Below, one piece after another: positions 26,111 through 34,846 of a stretch of DNA of 55,578 nt. How positions within the stretch are numbered: the stretch's first letter is position 1; every line of letters begins with the position of its first letter. Source of the stretch: Winogradskyella sp. (GTDB lineage: Bacteria; Bacteroidota; Bacteroidia; Flavobacteriales; Flavobacteriaceae). The notes below the pieces were generated by a model. That model did not search any database. It was not told where the DNA came from and saw nothing but the letters and a program-made list of their open reading frames with translations. The stretch lies in contig PBLD01000006.1 in assembly GCA_002722255.1 (NCBI GenBank), positions 97,177 to 152,754 on the forward strand. Direction: 5' to 3'. The translations under genes and the position numbers were made by a program.

Positions 26111-27271
26111 TTATTCAGCAATACTTGTAATCTGAATATCAAAAACTAAATTTGTTTTTGGTGGAATTAAAGGTGCTCTACCAGTATCTCCATACCCTAA
26201 ATAATAAGGAATAAATACTCTGGCTTTATCACCAACTTTCATGTTTAACATCGCTTCTCTAAAACCAGCTACTAGACTAGCGGTTTCGTTATAAGGCATT
26301 ACAAATGGTTTGTATTGCCCAGCTTGCGCTTGTCTTTCATCTAATTTTCCGTTTTTCTTAGCAACGTCTTCCCAAGTTGTCCAGAATAACTCTCCGTTTT
26401 CAAAATATCCAGCGCAATCTATATTTACGCGATCTGTAGATTTTGGTTGTACACCATCACTCTCATGTGTAAAAATCATAGCCATTCCTGTAGGCGAATC
26501 TATACGGCGACCATCTAAAGATTCGTTTTTCTTAAGCCATTCTTCTTTAGCTTTTTGAGCTAGTTCTTCAGCTTTTTTCTTGGCTTCAGCTTCTTTTTGC
26601 TTTCTTTTTTCTAATATTTTTGGCATTTCTTCTTCAAATACCTTTGGTGCATCAAAGAATTTAGCGTCTTTACCTTTTCTGATGATGTTAAGTTTTGTAA
26701 TTACTACATCTTCAACAGGCTTATGATTTCTTCTTGCAGGATCAATTACCTTAACGTTAGAGATAGAATCATGTACGTCCATACCTTCTATAACTTGGCC
26801 AAAAACAGCATGTCTGTTATCTAAACTTGGCCATTCTTTTTCCATGATAAAAAATTGGCTTCCGTTTGCATCTCTACCAGGATTTGCCATAGATAGAACG
26901 CCAGGTTTATCATGCTTTAAATCTGGGTGAAACTCATCTGGAAATTTATAACCAGGATCTCCCATTCCTGAAGCAGTAGGGTCACCACCTTGAATCATAA
27001 AATTATTTACCACTCTGTGAAACGTAATACTGTCATAGTATCGTTTTCCTTTGTACTCATCTTTTACCATTGGATGGTTACCTTCGGCTAAAGCCACAAA
27101 ATTAGCTACAGTTACAGGTACTTTGTCATAGTGTAGTTTGGCAAGCATTGTACCTTTATTGGTAACAAATTCTGCATAAAGTCCGTCTTCTAAATTAGGA
27201 TACTTCTCCTGGCAAGAGATATTTGCCAATACAACTAATATTATTAACGTTGTAAGTGCTTTTTTAATCAT
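26111..27271 (-). CDS. cyclophilin-FKBP fusion peptidyl-prolyl isomerase lipoprotein
   Basis: The 386-residue lipoprotein (LANISCQEK, Cys20) joins two unrelated prolyl-isomerase folds. The cyclophilin domain spans about 30-195 (FHRVVNNFMIQGGDPT, NGSQFFIM). A charged helical linker follows (about 200-260, rich in KKAEELAQKAKEE-type sequence), and an FKBP domain closes the protein (about 275-386; VPYNETASLVAGFREAML-like core, FIPYYLGYGDTG, PKTNLVFDIQI). It would catalyse proline isomerisation of exported proteins on the periplasmic side. Its first 8 bases overlap the end of gldI, so the two are translationally coupled and probably work on the same class of envelope clients. Confidence 0.93.
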   Translation of the reverse strand: MIKKALTTLIILVVLANISCQEKYPNLEDGLYAEFVTNKGTMLAKLHYDKVPVTVANFVALAEGNHPMVKDEYKGKRYYDSITFHRVVNNFMIQGGDPTASGMGDPGYKFPDEFHPDLKHDKPGVLSMANPGRDANGSQFFIMEKEWPSLDNRHAVFGQVIEGMDVHDSISNVKVIDPARRNHKPVEDVVITKLNIIRKGKDAKFFDAPKVFEEEMPKILEKRKQKEAEAKKKAEELAQKAKEEWLKKNESLDGRRIDSPTGMAMIFTHESDGVQPKSTDRVNIDCAGYFENGELFWTTWEDVAKKNGKLDERQAQAGQYKPFVMPYNETASLVAGFREAMLNMKVGDKARVFIPYYLGYGDTGRAPLIPPKTNLVFDIQITSIAE

Positions 27272-27797
27272 TTTCTTGGGTTATAGTGTTTAAAGTTACT
27301 TCGCATATTAATGGAACGTTTGTTCCTATTCTGTTTTCGTCACCATAGTAGCCATAGGCTTTTTGTGATGGAAAAATGAAGGTGATATGATCCCCTTCTG
27401 TCATTAATTTTAAACCTTCGCGCAGACCTGTAAAAAGTTCTTGTTTGTCCATAACGTAGGTTCTTTCTGCTGTTGCATATATTTCATTTCCGCTAAGGTC
27501 AGATACGTTGTATTCAAAATTAATGATGTCACCAAAATCTGGTTGAATGGTGTCATTTTGTGCTTTGGTATTATAGTAGTACCAAAATCCGCTTTCTGAA
27601 GCGATATAGTCTTTTTCTGGATTATTCTTTATGATATTCTGAATAATTTCATGTTCCTTTTCGTTTAGTTTTTTGTTGCGCTCTGCAGATTCTTTTAGAA
27701 AAGAACCAGATTGTACCGTTTCTGGCATTCTGGCCTCTGGAGATTTACAACCCACTAAAACAAAAGTTGCAATTAGTATGTAGAGCAGGTGTTTCAT
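27264..27797 (-). CDS. gldI: gliding-motility-associated FKBP lipoprotein GldI
   Basis: The 177-residue protein has a lipoprotein signal (VLVGCKSPEAR, Cys17). It has a Glu/Lys-rich helical segment and a C-terminal FKBP domain (about 88-177; SGNEIYATAERTYVMDKQEL, GLREGLKLMTEGD, FIFPSQKAYGYYGDENRIG). In Flavobacterium johnsoniae GldI is needed for gliding, presumably by folding motility or T9SS proteins in the periplasm. The ATG overlaps the stop of the NrnA-like gene (TAATG) and the gene overlaps the next PPIase, so three genes form one coupled operon. Confidence 0.93.
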   Translation of the reverse strand: MKHLLYILIATFVLVGCKSPEARMPETVQSGSFLKESAERNKKLNEKEHEIIQNIIKNNPEKDYIASESGFWYYYNTKAQNDTIQPDFGDIINFEYNVSDLSGNEIYATAERTYVMDKQELFTGLREGLKLMTEGDHITFIFPSQKAYGYYGDENRIGTNVPLICEVTLNTITQEND

Positions 27798-28813
27798 TAC
27801 TGGGACAATTCATTTTTATATTGTTGTAATATACTAATAAATTTTTCAACCGTAGTTTGTAAATCATCTTCACTTCGTCCACCAGCTGCATTGGTGTGTC
27901 CACCACCATTAAAATGTGCTCTAGAAAATTCGTTCACAGAAAAAGTGCCTTTACTACGCAACGATATTTTTACAATATTGTCTTGCTCGTTTTCTATAAA
28001 AATGGCAGCAAATTTGATGTTTTTTAATGACAGACCGTAGTTAACAAACCCTTCGGTATCTCCTTTTTTAAAATTGAATTCATCCAATTCAGCTTGCGAC
28101 AATGTAATGTAAGCTGTACGTAATTCTGGTATTACTTTTAGGTTTTGCATGGCTCTGCCCAAAAGTTGTAAACGACTGTAGCTATTGGTGTCGTAGATGT
28201 TATTATGAATTTCAGAATTTTTAGCACCTCGCTTCATTAAATCTCCAATAACCTGGTGTGTTCTGCTAGTGGTAGACGGAAAACGAAATGAGCCAGTATC
28301 TGTCATAATTCCTGTATACAAGCAGGTCGCAATGTCAGCATTTATTTTTTCAACATCATCTAGCATTTCAATAAAATTATAAACCATTTCGCAGGTAGAA
28401 GACATGCTAACATCAGAATAAGTGTACTTGGCATAATTGTCTGGTTGCTGATGATGATCTATCATAATTTTTGTTGCTGACGACTGCTCTAAAGGCATTG
28501 CCATATCACCAGTACGATGAAAAGCATTAAAGTCTAACGTAAAAATTAGTTGCGCTTTGTTTATTAACGCTTCGCATTGGTCTCGATTAGACTCAAAGAT
28601 TAAAACAGCATCATCTCCAGGTAACCACTTTAAAAAATCTGGATAATCATTGGGTGCAATAACGGTTGCTTTATGGTTATAGGCTTTTAAATAATGATAC
28701 AAGCCTAACGTAGAACCCATGGCATCTCCATCTGGATTTTTATGTGGCACAATCACAATATCTTGTGGTGTGCTAAGCAATGTTTTTAGTTCTGGAATTT
28801 GTGTTTGAATCAT
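27797..28813 (-). CDS. DHH-family phosphoesterase, NrnA-like
   Basis: The 338-residue enzyme has the DHH/DHHA1 two-domain form of bacterial NrnA. NrnA degrades nano-RNA oligonucleotides and dephosphorylates 3'-phosphoadenosine 5'-phosphate. Motifs are HKNPDGDA (24-31), DFNAFHR, DHH (119-121) and the C-terminal substrate loop FNGGGHTNAAGG (about 304-315). All metal residues appear intact. It is the first gene of the nrnA-gldI-PPIase operon. The 241-base gap upstream has only a weak -7 candidate (TAAATTCG) near the ATG and a short 9-base inverted pair. Confidence 0.92.
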   Translation of the reverse strand: MIQTQIPELKTLLSTPQDIVIVPHKNPDGDAMGSTLGLYHYLKAYNHKATVIAPNDYPDFLKWLPGDDAVLIFESNRDQCEALINKAQLIFTLDFNAFHRTGDMAMPLEQSSATKIMIDHHQQPDNYAKYTYSDVSMSSTCEMVYNFIEMLDDVEKINADIATCLYTGIMTDTGSFRFPSTTSRTHQVIGDLMKRGAKNSEIHNNIYDTNSYSRLQLLGRAMQNLKVIPELRTAYITLSQAELDEFNFKKGDTEGFVNYGLSLKNIKFAAIFIENEQDNIVKISLRSKGTFSVNEFSRAHFNGGGHTNAAGGRSEDDLQTTVEKFISILQQYKNELSQ

Positions 28814-29022
28814 AGAAGGCGAATTTACAATTTTTAGTGTTTTTGAAAACGTTTTTAATATGAAATTAAGAATCGTTGTTATTTCTACTTATATGATTTA
28901 TCATAGTTAAGTCGCTTCTAGTGCTTCTGGAGTTGTAAGGAATTTTATTGAGAGGTCAGAAGCGCATGGAAATTGTAATAACAAAGCTTAAAAATAGTAT
29001 GAAGAACTCATAACTAAATTTG

Positions 29023-29030
29023 TATTTTTG
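29023..29030 (+). promoter_or_regulatory. -7 box before the small conserved gene
   Basis: TATTTTTG matches TAnnTTTG, 24 bases before the ATG at 29055. No -33 element is clear. Confidence 0.4.
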
Positions 29031-29054
29031 TTCTTCAAACTTCAAATTAAACCA

Positions 29055-29285
29055 ATGGAACTTCCAAAATTCATTTTAGGCGATAACACAGACTATCCTG
29101 ATGCTATATTCGTTATACATACTGAGTTTCCTAGATTTATTATTAATCTTGAAAACGATGAGGTAGAGTGGTTTGAAGAATTTGACCAACACGACCAAAA
29201 AGAGCTTGAAACCGAAGCCGAAAACTATATTAGAGAGGCTACAGAATTCTACGATAGAGAAGTAGCACGTTACGACGAAGACTAA
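29055..29285 (+). CDS. small conserved acidic protein
   Basis: The 76-residue soluble protein starts at ATG 29055 (MELPKFILGDNTDYPDAIFV). An earlier in-frame ATG nine codons up lies within the promoter. It begins with PDAIFVIHTEFPRFIIN, strand-like, and ends in an acidic helix (about 45-76, ETEAENYIREATEFYDREV). It matches a short hypothetical family common in Flavobacteriaceae, with no known function. It overlaps the PAP2 gene by a TAATG stop-start and is co-translated with it. Confidence 0.75.
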   Translation: MELPKFILGDNTDYPDAIFVIHTEFPRFIINLENDEVEWFEEFDQHDQKELETEAENYIREATEFYDREVARYDED

Positions 29286-29857
29286 TGCTAGATAAACTTT
29301 TAGACCTAGATACTGAATTATTTGTATATCTCAATGGCCTTGGTTCGCCAACTTGGGATAGTATGTGGTTGGCTATTACGCATGAGTTTACCTTTGCTCC
29401 GCTTTACGCTTTATTACTGTTCTTAATTTACAGAAAGTTAGGGTGGAAAGCCCTTTTGTTTATCATTGTGACTATAGCATTAATGATTTTGTTTACAGAC
29501 CAAACCACAAATATTGTTAAACGTACAGTTTTGCGTTTTAGACCATGCGCTTGCGATGAGATAAAGGACAGTATTCGTTTTATAGCAGAACGTTGCAGTA
29601 GTAACCGAAGTTTTTTCTCTGGCCACGCATCTAACTCAATGGCAGCAGCTGTTTTTGGCGGTTTAGTATTGAGACCGTACTTTAAAAATCTTATTTTTAT
29701 TCTGCTTTTTTGGGCATTTTTAGTGGCCTACAGTCGTATTTATGTTGGTGTACATTTTCCAATAGATATTCTATGCGGAATGGCTTTTGGTGCCTTGGCT
29801 GGTTTTGGTTTTTATAAGCTTAATCAATATATCCTTAAGCGTTTTATTTCCGAGTAA
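29285..29857 (+). CDS. PAP2-family membrane phosphatase
   Basis: The 190-residue protein has five or six membrane helices and all three acid-phosphatase motifs: KRTVLRFRP (79-87), SGH (112-114) and SRIYVGVHFPID (150-161; Arg151, His157, Asp161). Family members dephosphorylate undecaprenyl pyrophosphate, phosphatidic acid or lipid A phosphates on the outer face of the membrane. The convergent 14-base overlap with the ArnT-like GT39 gene makes a lipid A or polyprenyl-phosphate substrate attractive, but this is inference from position. The extra cysteine stretch PCACDE and ERCSS in the periplasmic loop could form disulphides. Confidence 0.9.
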   Translation: MLDKLLDLDTELFVYLNGLGSPTWDSMWLAITHEFTFAPLYALLLFLIYRKLGWKALLFIIVTIALMILFTDQTTNIVKRTVLRFRPCACDEIKDSIRFIAERCSSNRSFFSGHASNSMAAAVFGGLVLRPYFKNLIFILLFWAFLVAYSRIYVGVHFPIDILCGMAFGALAGFGFYKLNQYILKRFISE

Positions 29858-31463
29858 GTTTGTACAATTGGTTAAACAATCGTTTGTTGTACGTTCTAGA
29901 ATCTTTTGAAGCACGATTAAGGTCGTAAGTATCGATAAATTCCATTTTATATAGTTCTGACAACACTTTAATAGTGTCAGGTTGCTTTGTTCTAGTTAGC
30001 AAATGGAAAGTTTTTTCAATAGGAATATTATAGCCTTCATCTGTTTTAAGACTAGGTATTTTATCACCGTAATTGTATATCATTTCTGGTGCTACATAGT
30101 CTAAATGATACAAATTAAGATTCTTGTCTTGTAATTCTGAAATAGGTTTGTAGTCAGTCGTTGTATGTGTCTCTGCTATTGGTAACGCAAATAGACCAAC
30201 ACTAAGCATAAAAGCTATTACCAAATAGAATACATTTTTAATGTTTTTCGATTTTAAATTTTTAAAGATTGTAACTCCAATAATTAATAAAATAATTGCT
30301 GTAACAATAAATCTGATAAGTACAGTACCATATAATACCGAACTCGAAAAAAACCAGATAACCCAAAATAGAGAAGCAATAGAAGCGATCAATCCAAACT
30401 GAAAATACACAGGAATAGTCTCGCGTTTGTCTTTTAGGTTTTTAAATTCACGGATTAAATATTCAATATAAAAGCCAATATTTATAGCAAGTGGAATTAA
30501 TACAGGCATAAGGTATCGCGATTTCTTTTCAGGAATAACAGATAATAAAACTACCGCAATTATAGTCCAGAAGAAACTAAAACGATAAGCTCTTAAATCG
30601 GTGACACGAGATTTTAAATAAGGGTACAATAAGCTTATAAATGCAGGAATAGTCCATAATCCACTTTGCACAAAAAAGCTCCAATAATAATAAAATGGTC
30701 TTACATTATAACTGCTCCAATTAGATGTTTCTCTGGCAGCTATAGCAGCAAAGGTTTCAGGATCTGCGATGCGTACATGCATATACCACCAACCACCAAG
30801 TACAACACCAAATATCAATAAACTGAATAGTTTTAAGAAGTGCAACAGATTGCCTTTTGGTTTTAGAGCGATGCCATAAGCAATAGCAAAGGATAAAAAC
30901 AATACATACAAAGACACAGGACCTTTAGATAACACAGAACCTGCTATAAACAACACAAAGAGAAGGCTACTAAGTATACTCGTTTTCTGATGCTTCAACA
31001 TAATAAAAAGCTGAAGTAAAGCCATAAGCATAAAGCCATGTGTGTATATATCCCAAGGCGCTTCAATAGTAATACCTATAACATAGAATGAACTCAATAC
31101 TATAAATCCATTGACTAGGCTGTGCGATTTCGTCAGTTCTAGTTTCTTCGATATTAAATATGTTGAAATGCCAATACTTGCCAAAAACAAAAGCGCTGGC
31201 CAGCGAAGTGCGAGTACAGATTTTATTCCGAACAGCATACCGAAAAATGCTGTAATCCATGTTGGCAAGGGTGGCTTTTCATAGCGCGCTTCACCATTCA
31301 TAGTGGTTAAAATCCAGTTGTTATCAGTAAGCATTTCTCTGGCCGAAATAAAGTTTCGAGCTTCCATAATACTAACAGGAATGGCATCTATGGTAAAACC
31401 AAGCATAACCAATACAAAAAGTAAAAGGCTGGTAATTGGATATTTTTCTATCAGCTTAATCAT
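29844..31463 (-). CDS. GT39/ArnT-like membrane glycosyltransferase
   Basis: The 539-residue multi-pass protein belongs to the GT-C superfamily (ArnT/PMT-like). The first periplasmic loop has the expected acidic site: SIMEARNF (about 33-39) and GEARYEKPPLPTWITA, matching the conserved E and YEKPPL signature of ArnT homologues. It takes a sugar from polyprenyl phosphate and attaches it to lipid A or another acceptor outside the membrane. It is last in a GT2, LABN protein and GT39 run, overlapping the LABN gene by 8 bases. In Flavobacteriaceae the acceptor is not known with certainty. Confidence 0.88.
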   Translation of the reverse strand: MIKLIEKYPITSLLLFVLVMLGFTIDAIPVSIMEARNFISAREMLTDNNWILTTMNGEARYEKPPLPTWITAFFGMLFGIKSVLALRWPALLFLASIGISTYLISKKLELTKSHSLVNGFIVLSSFYVIGITIEAPWDIYTHGFMLMALLQLFIMLKHQKTSILSSLLFVLFIAGSVLSKGPVSLYVLFLSFAIAYGIALKPKGNLLHFLKLFSLLIFGVVLGGWWYMHVRIADPETFAAIAARETSNWSSYNVRPFYYYWSFFVQSGLWTIPAFISLLYPYLKSRVTDLRAYRFSFFWTIIAVVLLSVIPEKKSRYLMPVLIPLAINIGFYIEYLIREFKNLKDKRETIPVYFQFGLIASIASLFWVIWFFSSSVLYGTVLIRFIVTAIILLIIGVTIFKNLKSKNIKNVFYLVIAFMLSVGLFALPIAETHTTTDYKPISELQDKNLNLYHLDYVAPEMIYNYGDKIPSLKTDEGYNIPIEKTFHLLTRTKQPDTIKVLSELYKMEFIDTYDLNRASKDSRTYNKRLFNQLYKLTRK

Positions 31464-32079
31464 TGGTTTTTCGAATTAGATAAGCGTTTCTGGCATAAAT
31501 CAACATGCCAAACAGATGACCAGTAAACAATACAGGATCTTTTCTAATAACCGCATAGGTTAAAATTAATGATGCACCGATTAAACTCAGTACCCAAAAA
31601 CCCATTGGTAAAGAAGATTCTTTATGTCGTTCTGCATGAATCCATTGGTATACAAAACGTAGCGTGAAGATAACCTGAGCTATTATGCCTAAAATAAGTA
31701 GCCATGTTGGTATGGCTTCATTTTTAAAGAGCAGCTCTATGTCTATCTTATTATTATTGTAATAAAAAATCACAATTAGAACAGGGACAGTGAACAATAA
31801 TATCTGAACCAGCTTCGGAAACTTTTGCCATTGGCCTTGTAACTGCAAATTTCGGATATAAATAAAATACGTTAAACTCTGACCAAGCATTATCGCAAAA
31901 TCTAAACGTAAATACCCATAAATAAATAATAAGAATGATGCAACTAAGCTAAGGGTCCAAAACGTTGTTGGTGTTATAACTTTACGTTGCTTTTCAGATG
32001 TAACCCACTGAATGAGTAGTCTTGACGAGAACAGAATCTGCGCTAAAAAACCTATGCTATAAATAATCCAGTCTTTCAT
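31456..32079 (-). CDS. membrane protein with lipid-A-disaccharide-synthase N-terminal (LABN) domain
   Basis: The 207-residue protein has about six helices and the LABN layout twice: IGFLAQILFSSRLLIQWVTSE (near residue 9) and LGIIAQVIFTLRFVYQWIHAE (near 130), each ending FW(T/V)LSL. The internal duplication of roughly 120 residues fits the SWEET-like small transporter fold. Members often sit with GT2 and GT39 genes and are candidates for flipping polyprenyl-phosphate sugars across the inner membrane. This is inferred from neighbours, with no direct evidence. Confidence 0.85.
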   Translation of the reverse strand: MKDWIIYSIGFLAQILFSSRLLIQWVTSEKQRKVITPTTFWTLSLVASFLLFIYGYLRLDFAIMLGQSLTYFIYIRNLQLQGQWQKFPKLVQILLFTVPVLIVIFYYNNNKIDIELLFKNEAIPTWLLILGIIAQVIFTLRFVYQWIHAERHKESSLPMGFWVLSLIGASLILTYAVIRKDPVLFTGHLFGMLIYARNAYLIRKTND

Positions 32080-32164
32080 GTGCTAATATCTATTGCCTTT
32101 TAATGGACACATGGAACATCTTATTATCATTTCTATTTGTAATTAATAATTAATTGTTGATGTT

Positions 32165-32881
32165 TCATTTGCTGGTTTTAGCAACATCGTAGTTAATGTA
32201 CTTTTTCTTCATCCATAGGTATGCAAAGCAATCCATAAGAGGACCAAGAAGACGATTCCAAAGTCCGAACTTTGCGGTACCAGCTATCCTTGGAAAATGA
32301 CGTACAGGTATTTGGGTAACTCTACCATTCTGCAGCATTATCATTGCAGGTAAAAAACGATGCAAACCTCTAAACATAGGAATACGTTTAGCATATTCTG
32401 TTTTAATAATTTTAAGAGGGCAACCAGTATCATCCATACCATCTTTGGTAAACGCACGTCTTATACCATTGGCAATTTTAGAAGACATGTTTTTTACAAA
32501 GGAATCTTTTCTGTCTGCACGTACACCTGTTACGAGTTCGTTGTCATTAATATGATCTAGTAATAGATTAAAATCCTCTGGTGAAGTTTGTAAGTCCGAG
32601 TCTATGTAACCAACAAGTTCTGTGTCTGCATAATCAAAACCAGCTTTTATTGCTGCGCTTAAACCTCTATTTTCTTTAAAAAGCACATAGTCAAAAGCGT
32701 CGTTACGATTACAAATATCCTCAATCATAGTTTGGCTTTTGTCTTTAGAGCCATCATTAATAAACAATATACATGTTGGCACCGAAGCTATATTTATATA
32801 GTTTAAAAGCTCTGTTTCTACACGCTCAAGATTATCCTCTTCGTTATAAACAGGGACTATGATGGTTAACTTGTAGTTCAT
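32165..32881 (-). CDS. GT2 polyprenyl-phosphate sugar synthase (DPM1/ArnC-like)
   Basis: The 238-residue cytoplasmic-face enzyme has the GT-A fold: NYKLTIIVPVYNEEDN start, a DGSKDKS phosphate region, and the metal site YIDSDLQTSPED (about 92-103). GLHRFLPAMIMLQNGRV matches DPM1-like enzymes (about 168-184). It transfers a sugar from a nucleotide donor onto polyprenyl phosphate, supplying the GT39. Unlike ArnC it lacks C-terminal membrane helices, as DPM1-type members often do. A good -7 box lies upstream at 32903-32910. Confidence 0.9.
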   Translation of the reverse strand: MNYKLTIIVPVYNEEDNLERVETELLNYINIASVPTCILFINDGSKDKSQTMIEDICNRNDAFDYVLFKENRGLSAAIKAGFDYADTELVGYIDSDLQTSPEDFNLLLDHINDNELVTGVRADRKDSFVKNMSSKIANGIRRAFTKDGMDDTGCPLKIIKTEYAKRIPMFRGLHRFLPAMIMLQNGRVTQIPVRHFPRIAGTAKFGLWNRLLGPLMDCFAYLWMKKKYINYDVAKTSK

Positions 32882-32902
32882 CTATTGTTAGAATTTCTGG
32901 CA

Positions 32903-32910
32903 CAAAAGTA
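32903..32910 (-). promoter_or_regulatory. -7 box of the GT2/LABN/GT39 operon
   Basis: The minus strand reads TACTTTTG, a full TAnnTTTG match, 22 bases before the GT2 start. The -33 element is not convincing. Confidence 0.4.
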
Positions 32911-32968
32911 TGCTTTTTTAATATTACAGAGAAACCTTGGTGTTCTCGACGTTTTAGGGTGAATTAAA

Positions 32969-34054
32969 CTAACTTGAAATTTTAAGTAAATACTCAGCAG
33001 CAGCAAAAGGTGTTGTTTTGCCTTCTTCTACCAATTTAATTTGAGTTGGCAGCTCCTTTTTTATTTTTTCAGATTTATAGAAGTCAGATTTAAGACGCTC
33101 TTCAATAGTTTGAAGCAACCAAAATTTATTTTGATTATTTCTATTGTGTTCAAAATAACGATTAGAAGATGTGATTTTAAGATACTCTTGTATTACATCC
33201 CAAACATCAGAAATACCTTCTTGTTTTAAAGCACTACAAAGCGATACTTTTGGTGACCAACCTGAATCTTTTTCGGGATACAAATGCAAGGCTCTATTAA
33301 ATTCTACTTTGGCAGACTTGGCAGCTTTGAGATTATCTCCATCGGCTTTATTAATCACAATGGCATCTGCCATTTCTATAATGCCTCGTTTTATGCCTTG
33401 CAGTTCATCACCTGCACCAGCAAGTTTTAAAAGTAAAAAGAAATCGACCATACTGTGTACAGCAGTTTCACTTTGGCCTACACCAACAGTTTCAATAATT
33501 ATAGTGTCAAATCCAGCAGCTTCACAAAGTATAATAGTTTCTCGGGTTTTTCTTGCGACACCACCAAGTGAGTCTCCAGAAGGTGAAGGTCTAATAAAAG
33601 CATTTTTATCTTTCACCAAATCTTCCATTCTGGTTTTATCACCAAGAATACTACCTTTACTGAGGCTACTACTTGGGTCAACAGCAAGTACGGCAACTTT
33701 TCTGCCAATGCTTGTTAGATAACTACCAAAAGCTTCAATAAATGTACTCTTACCAACACCAGGAACTCCTGTGATGCCAATTCTTACAGATTGGTTAGCA
33801 TATGGCAAACAATCAGTAATAATATCGTGTGCTTTTTGAGTGTGAGTCTGATTTGTGCTTTCTACTAAGGTAATAGCTCTGCTGAGGTCAGTAATGTTTC
33901 CTGCAGTGATGCCTTTTACTAAATCCTCAACAGATGGTTGTTTTTTGCGTTTAGCTTTTATAAATTTAGCAGAGTTAGAACTAAAAGTTTTAGGAGGCTC
34001 AATACCGTCTTGTTCGTGTAAAGCAGATTTATATGGTTCACTTTTTTTAGCCAC
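32969..34054 (-). CDS. meaB: methylmalonyl-CoA-mutase-associated GTPase MeaB
   Basis: The 361-residue P-loop GTPase is the chaperone that loads and protects adenosylcobalamin in methylmalonyl-CoA mutase. Motifs are Walker A GVPGVGKS (96-103), DPSSSLSKGSILGDKTRM, the MeaB switch ETVGVGQSE and the G4 base motif NKAD. The helical C-terminal dimerisation arm is present (SDFYKSEKIKKELPTQIKLV). The mutase genes are not in this window. The stop lies 87 bases before the GT2 start. The DUF2911 gene ends 12 bases upstream on the same strand, suggesting co-transcription. Confidence 0.93.
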   Translation of the reverse strand: MAKKSEPYKSALHEQDGIEPPKTFSSNSAKFIKAKRKKQPSVEDLVKGITAGNITDLSRAITLVESTNQTHTQKAHDIITDCLPYANQSVRIGITGVPGVGKSTFIEAFGSYLTSIGRKVAVLAVDPSSSLSKGSILGDKTRMEDLVKDKNAFIRPSPSGDSLGGVARKTRETIILCEAAGFDTIIIETVGVGQSETAVHSMVDFFLLLKLAGAGDELQGIKRGIIEMADAIVINKADGDNLKAAKSAKVEFNRALHLYPEKDSGWSPKVSLCSALKQEGISDVWDVIQEYLKITSSNRYFEHNRNNQNKFWLLQTIEERLKSDFYKSEKIKKELPTQIKLVEEGKTTPFAAAEYLLKISS

Positions 34055-34065
34055 AATATTTAAGG

Positions 34066-34629
34066 TTAATCTAATTTTGGATAGGTCTGCATTGGTATTT
34101 CAATCAATGTTTTATCCCAAGCCATAGTAAGCTTTAAATCACCTGTTTTATTATCAAAGGCAATAGTGAATTTTTCTACAACTTCTTCCAGTTTTTGCTT
34201 AGGAACTTCAATCTCAATAGCATCATAATTAGGATCCCACATTGGTTCCATTTTCTCGTTAACTCCCCATTCATACTGCTTGGTATTAAACATTACCTTC
34301 CAAGAATTTTCCATTGGCACAGTCCAAAGGGTATATTTTCCTTTTTTAAGACGCATACCATCAATCATTAAGTCTTCGTTAGTTTCAAAAGTTGTAGCTT
34401 CGTTTGCACCAGTCCTCCAAACTTCATTAAATGGTACAAGTGCACCAAAAATATCACGTTCGCGTTTAGAAGGTCTGTTGTATTCAACCTTTAACTTTAA
34501 ATCATTAAGCGTAACTTTTGCAGTGTCTTTTGGACTTAAGCGTGAGGCAAAAATATTTTCAACAAAAACAGAATACAATAACAGACCTAAAGCTATTATT
34601 GATAATACAATAAGAATGCGTTTTAGCAT
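34066..34629 (-). CDS. DUF2911 family protein
   Basis: The 187-residue protein has one N-terminal membrane anchor or signal (about 4-24) followed by a beta-rich DUF2911 domain: VEYNRPSKRERDIFGALVPF, WRTGANEATTFETN and KGKYTLWTVP. The family is common in Bacteroidota, exported or membrane-tethered, and of unknown function. DUF2911 proteins often associate with envelope operons. It begins 217 bases from the ECF sigma start on the opposite strand, so the intergenic space may carry divergent promoters. Confidence 0.88.
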   Translation of the reverse strand: MLKRILIVLSIIALGLLLYSVFVENIFASRLSPKDTAKVTLNDLKLKVEYNRPSKRERDIFGALVPFNEVWRTGANEATTFETNEDLMIDGMRLKKGKYTLWTVPMENSWKVMFNTKQYEWGVNEKMEPMWDPNYDAIEIEVPKQKLEEVVEKFTIAFDNKTGDLKLTMAWDKTLIEIPMQTYPKLD

Positions 34630-34785
34630 AGTGAGTTTTCTTAAGCAGTTTTTAGCTAATTTATATGTGCTGAATATACTTCAGCAAATTTTAAAAAATA
34701 AAGATAATTCAATTCCCTAAATTTATAGAACAGAACGCAGAAATTTAAGCAAATCTTATAAAATCAATTTTTTTTGAAATTTTTT

Positions 34786-34810
34786 GCAACACTCAAAAAT
34801 TTATGTCGTC
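34786..34810 (+). promoter_or_regulatory. ECF-type promoter (AAC ... CGTC) of the sigma operon
   Basis: TTGCAAC ending at 34790 and CGTC at 34807-34810 are separated by 16 bases. This matches the widespread ECF sigma promoter form with an AAC -35 and a CGTC -10. It is unlike the housekeeping TAnnTTTG promoters elsewhere in the window. It lies 36 bases before the proposed sigma-factor start, so the sigma factor may drive its own operon. Confidence 0.55.
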
Positions 34811-34846
34811 TTTAAAGTGAACCAATCAAAAAAAAACTAATTAGTC

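Noticed and set aside
28814..29022. Small coding frames in the gap between the NrnA-like gene and the 76-residue gene
   Set aside because: The longest (16 residues from 28860) is too short and has no supporting signal; the gap probably carries only promoters.
33171..33722. 183-residue open frame on the plus strand opposite meaB
   Set aside because: It lies entirely antisense to a clear MeaB, has no domain pattern and is rich in Ser/Pro/Leu as expected from the complement of a conserved gene.
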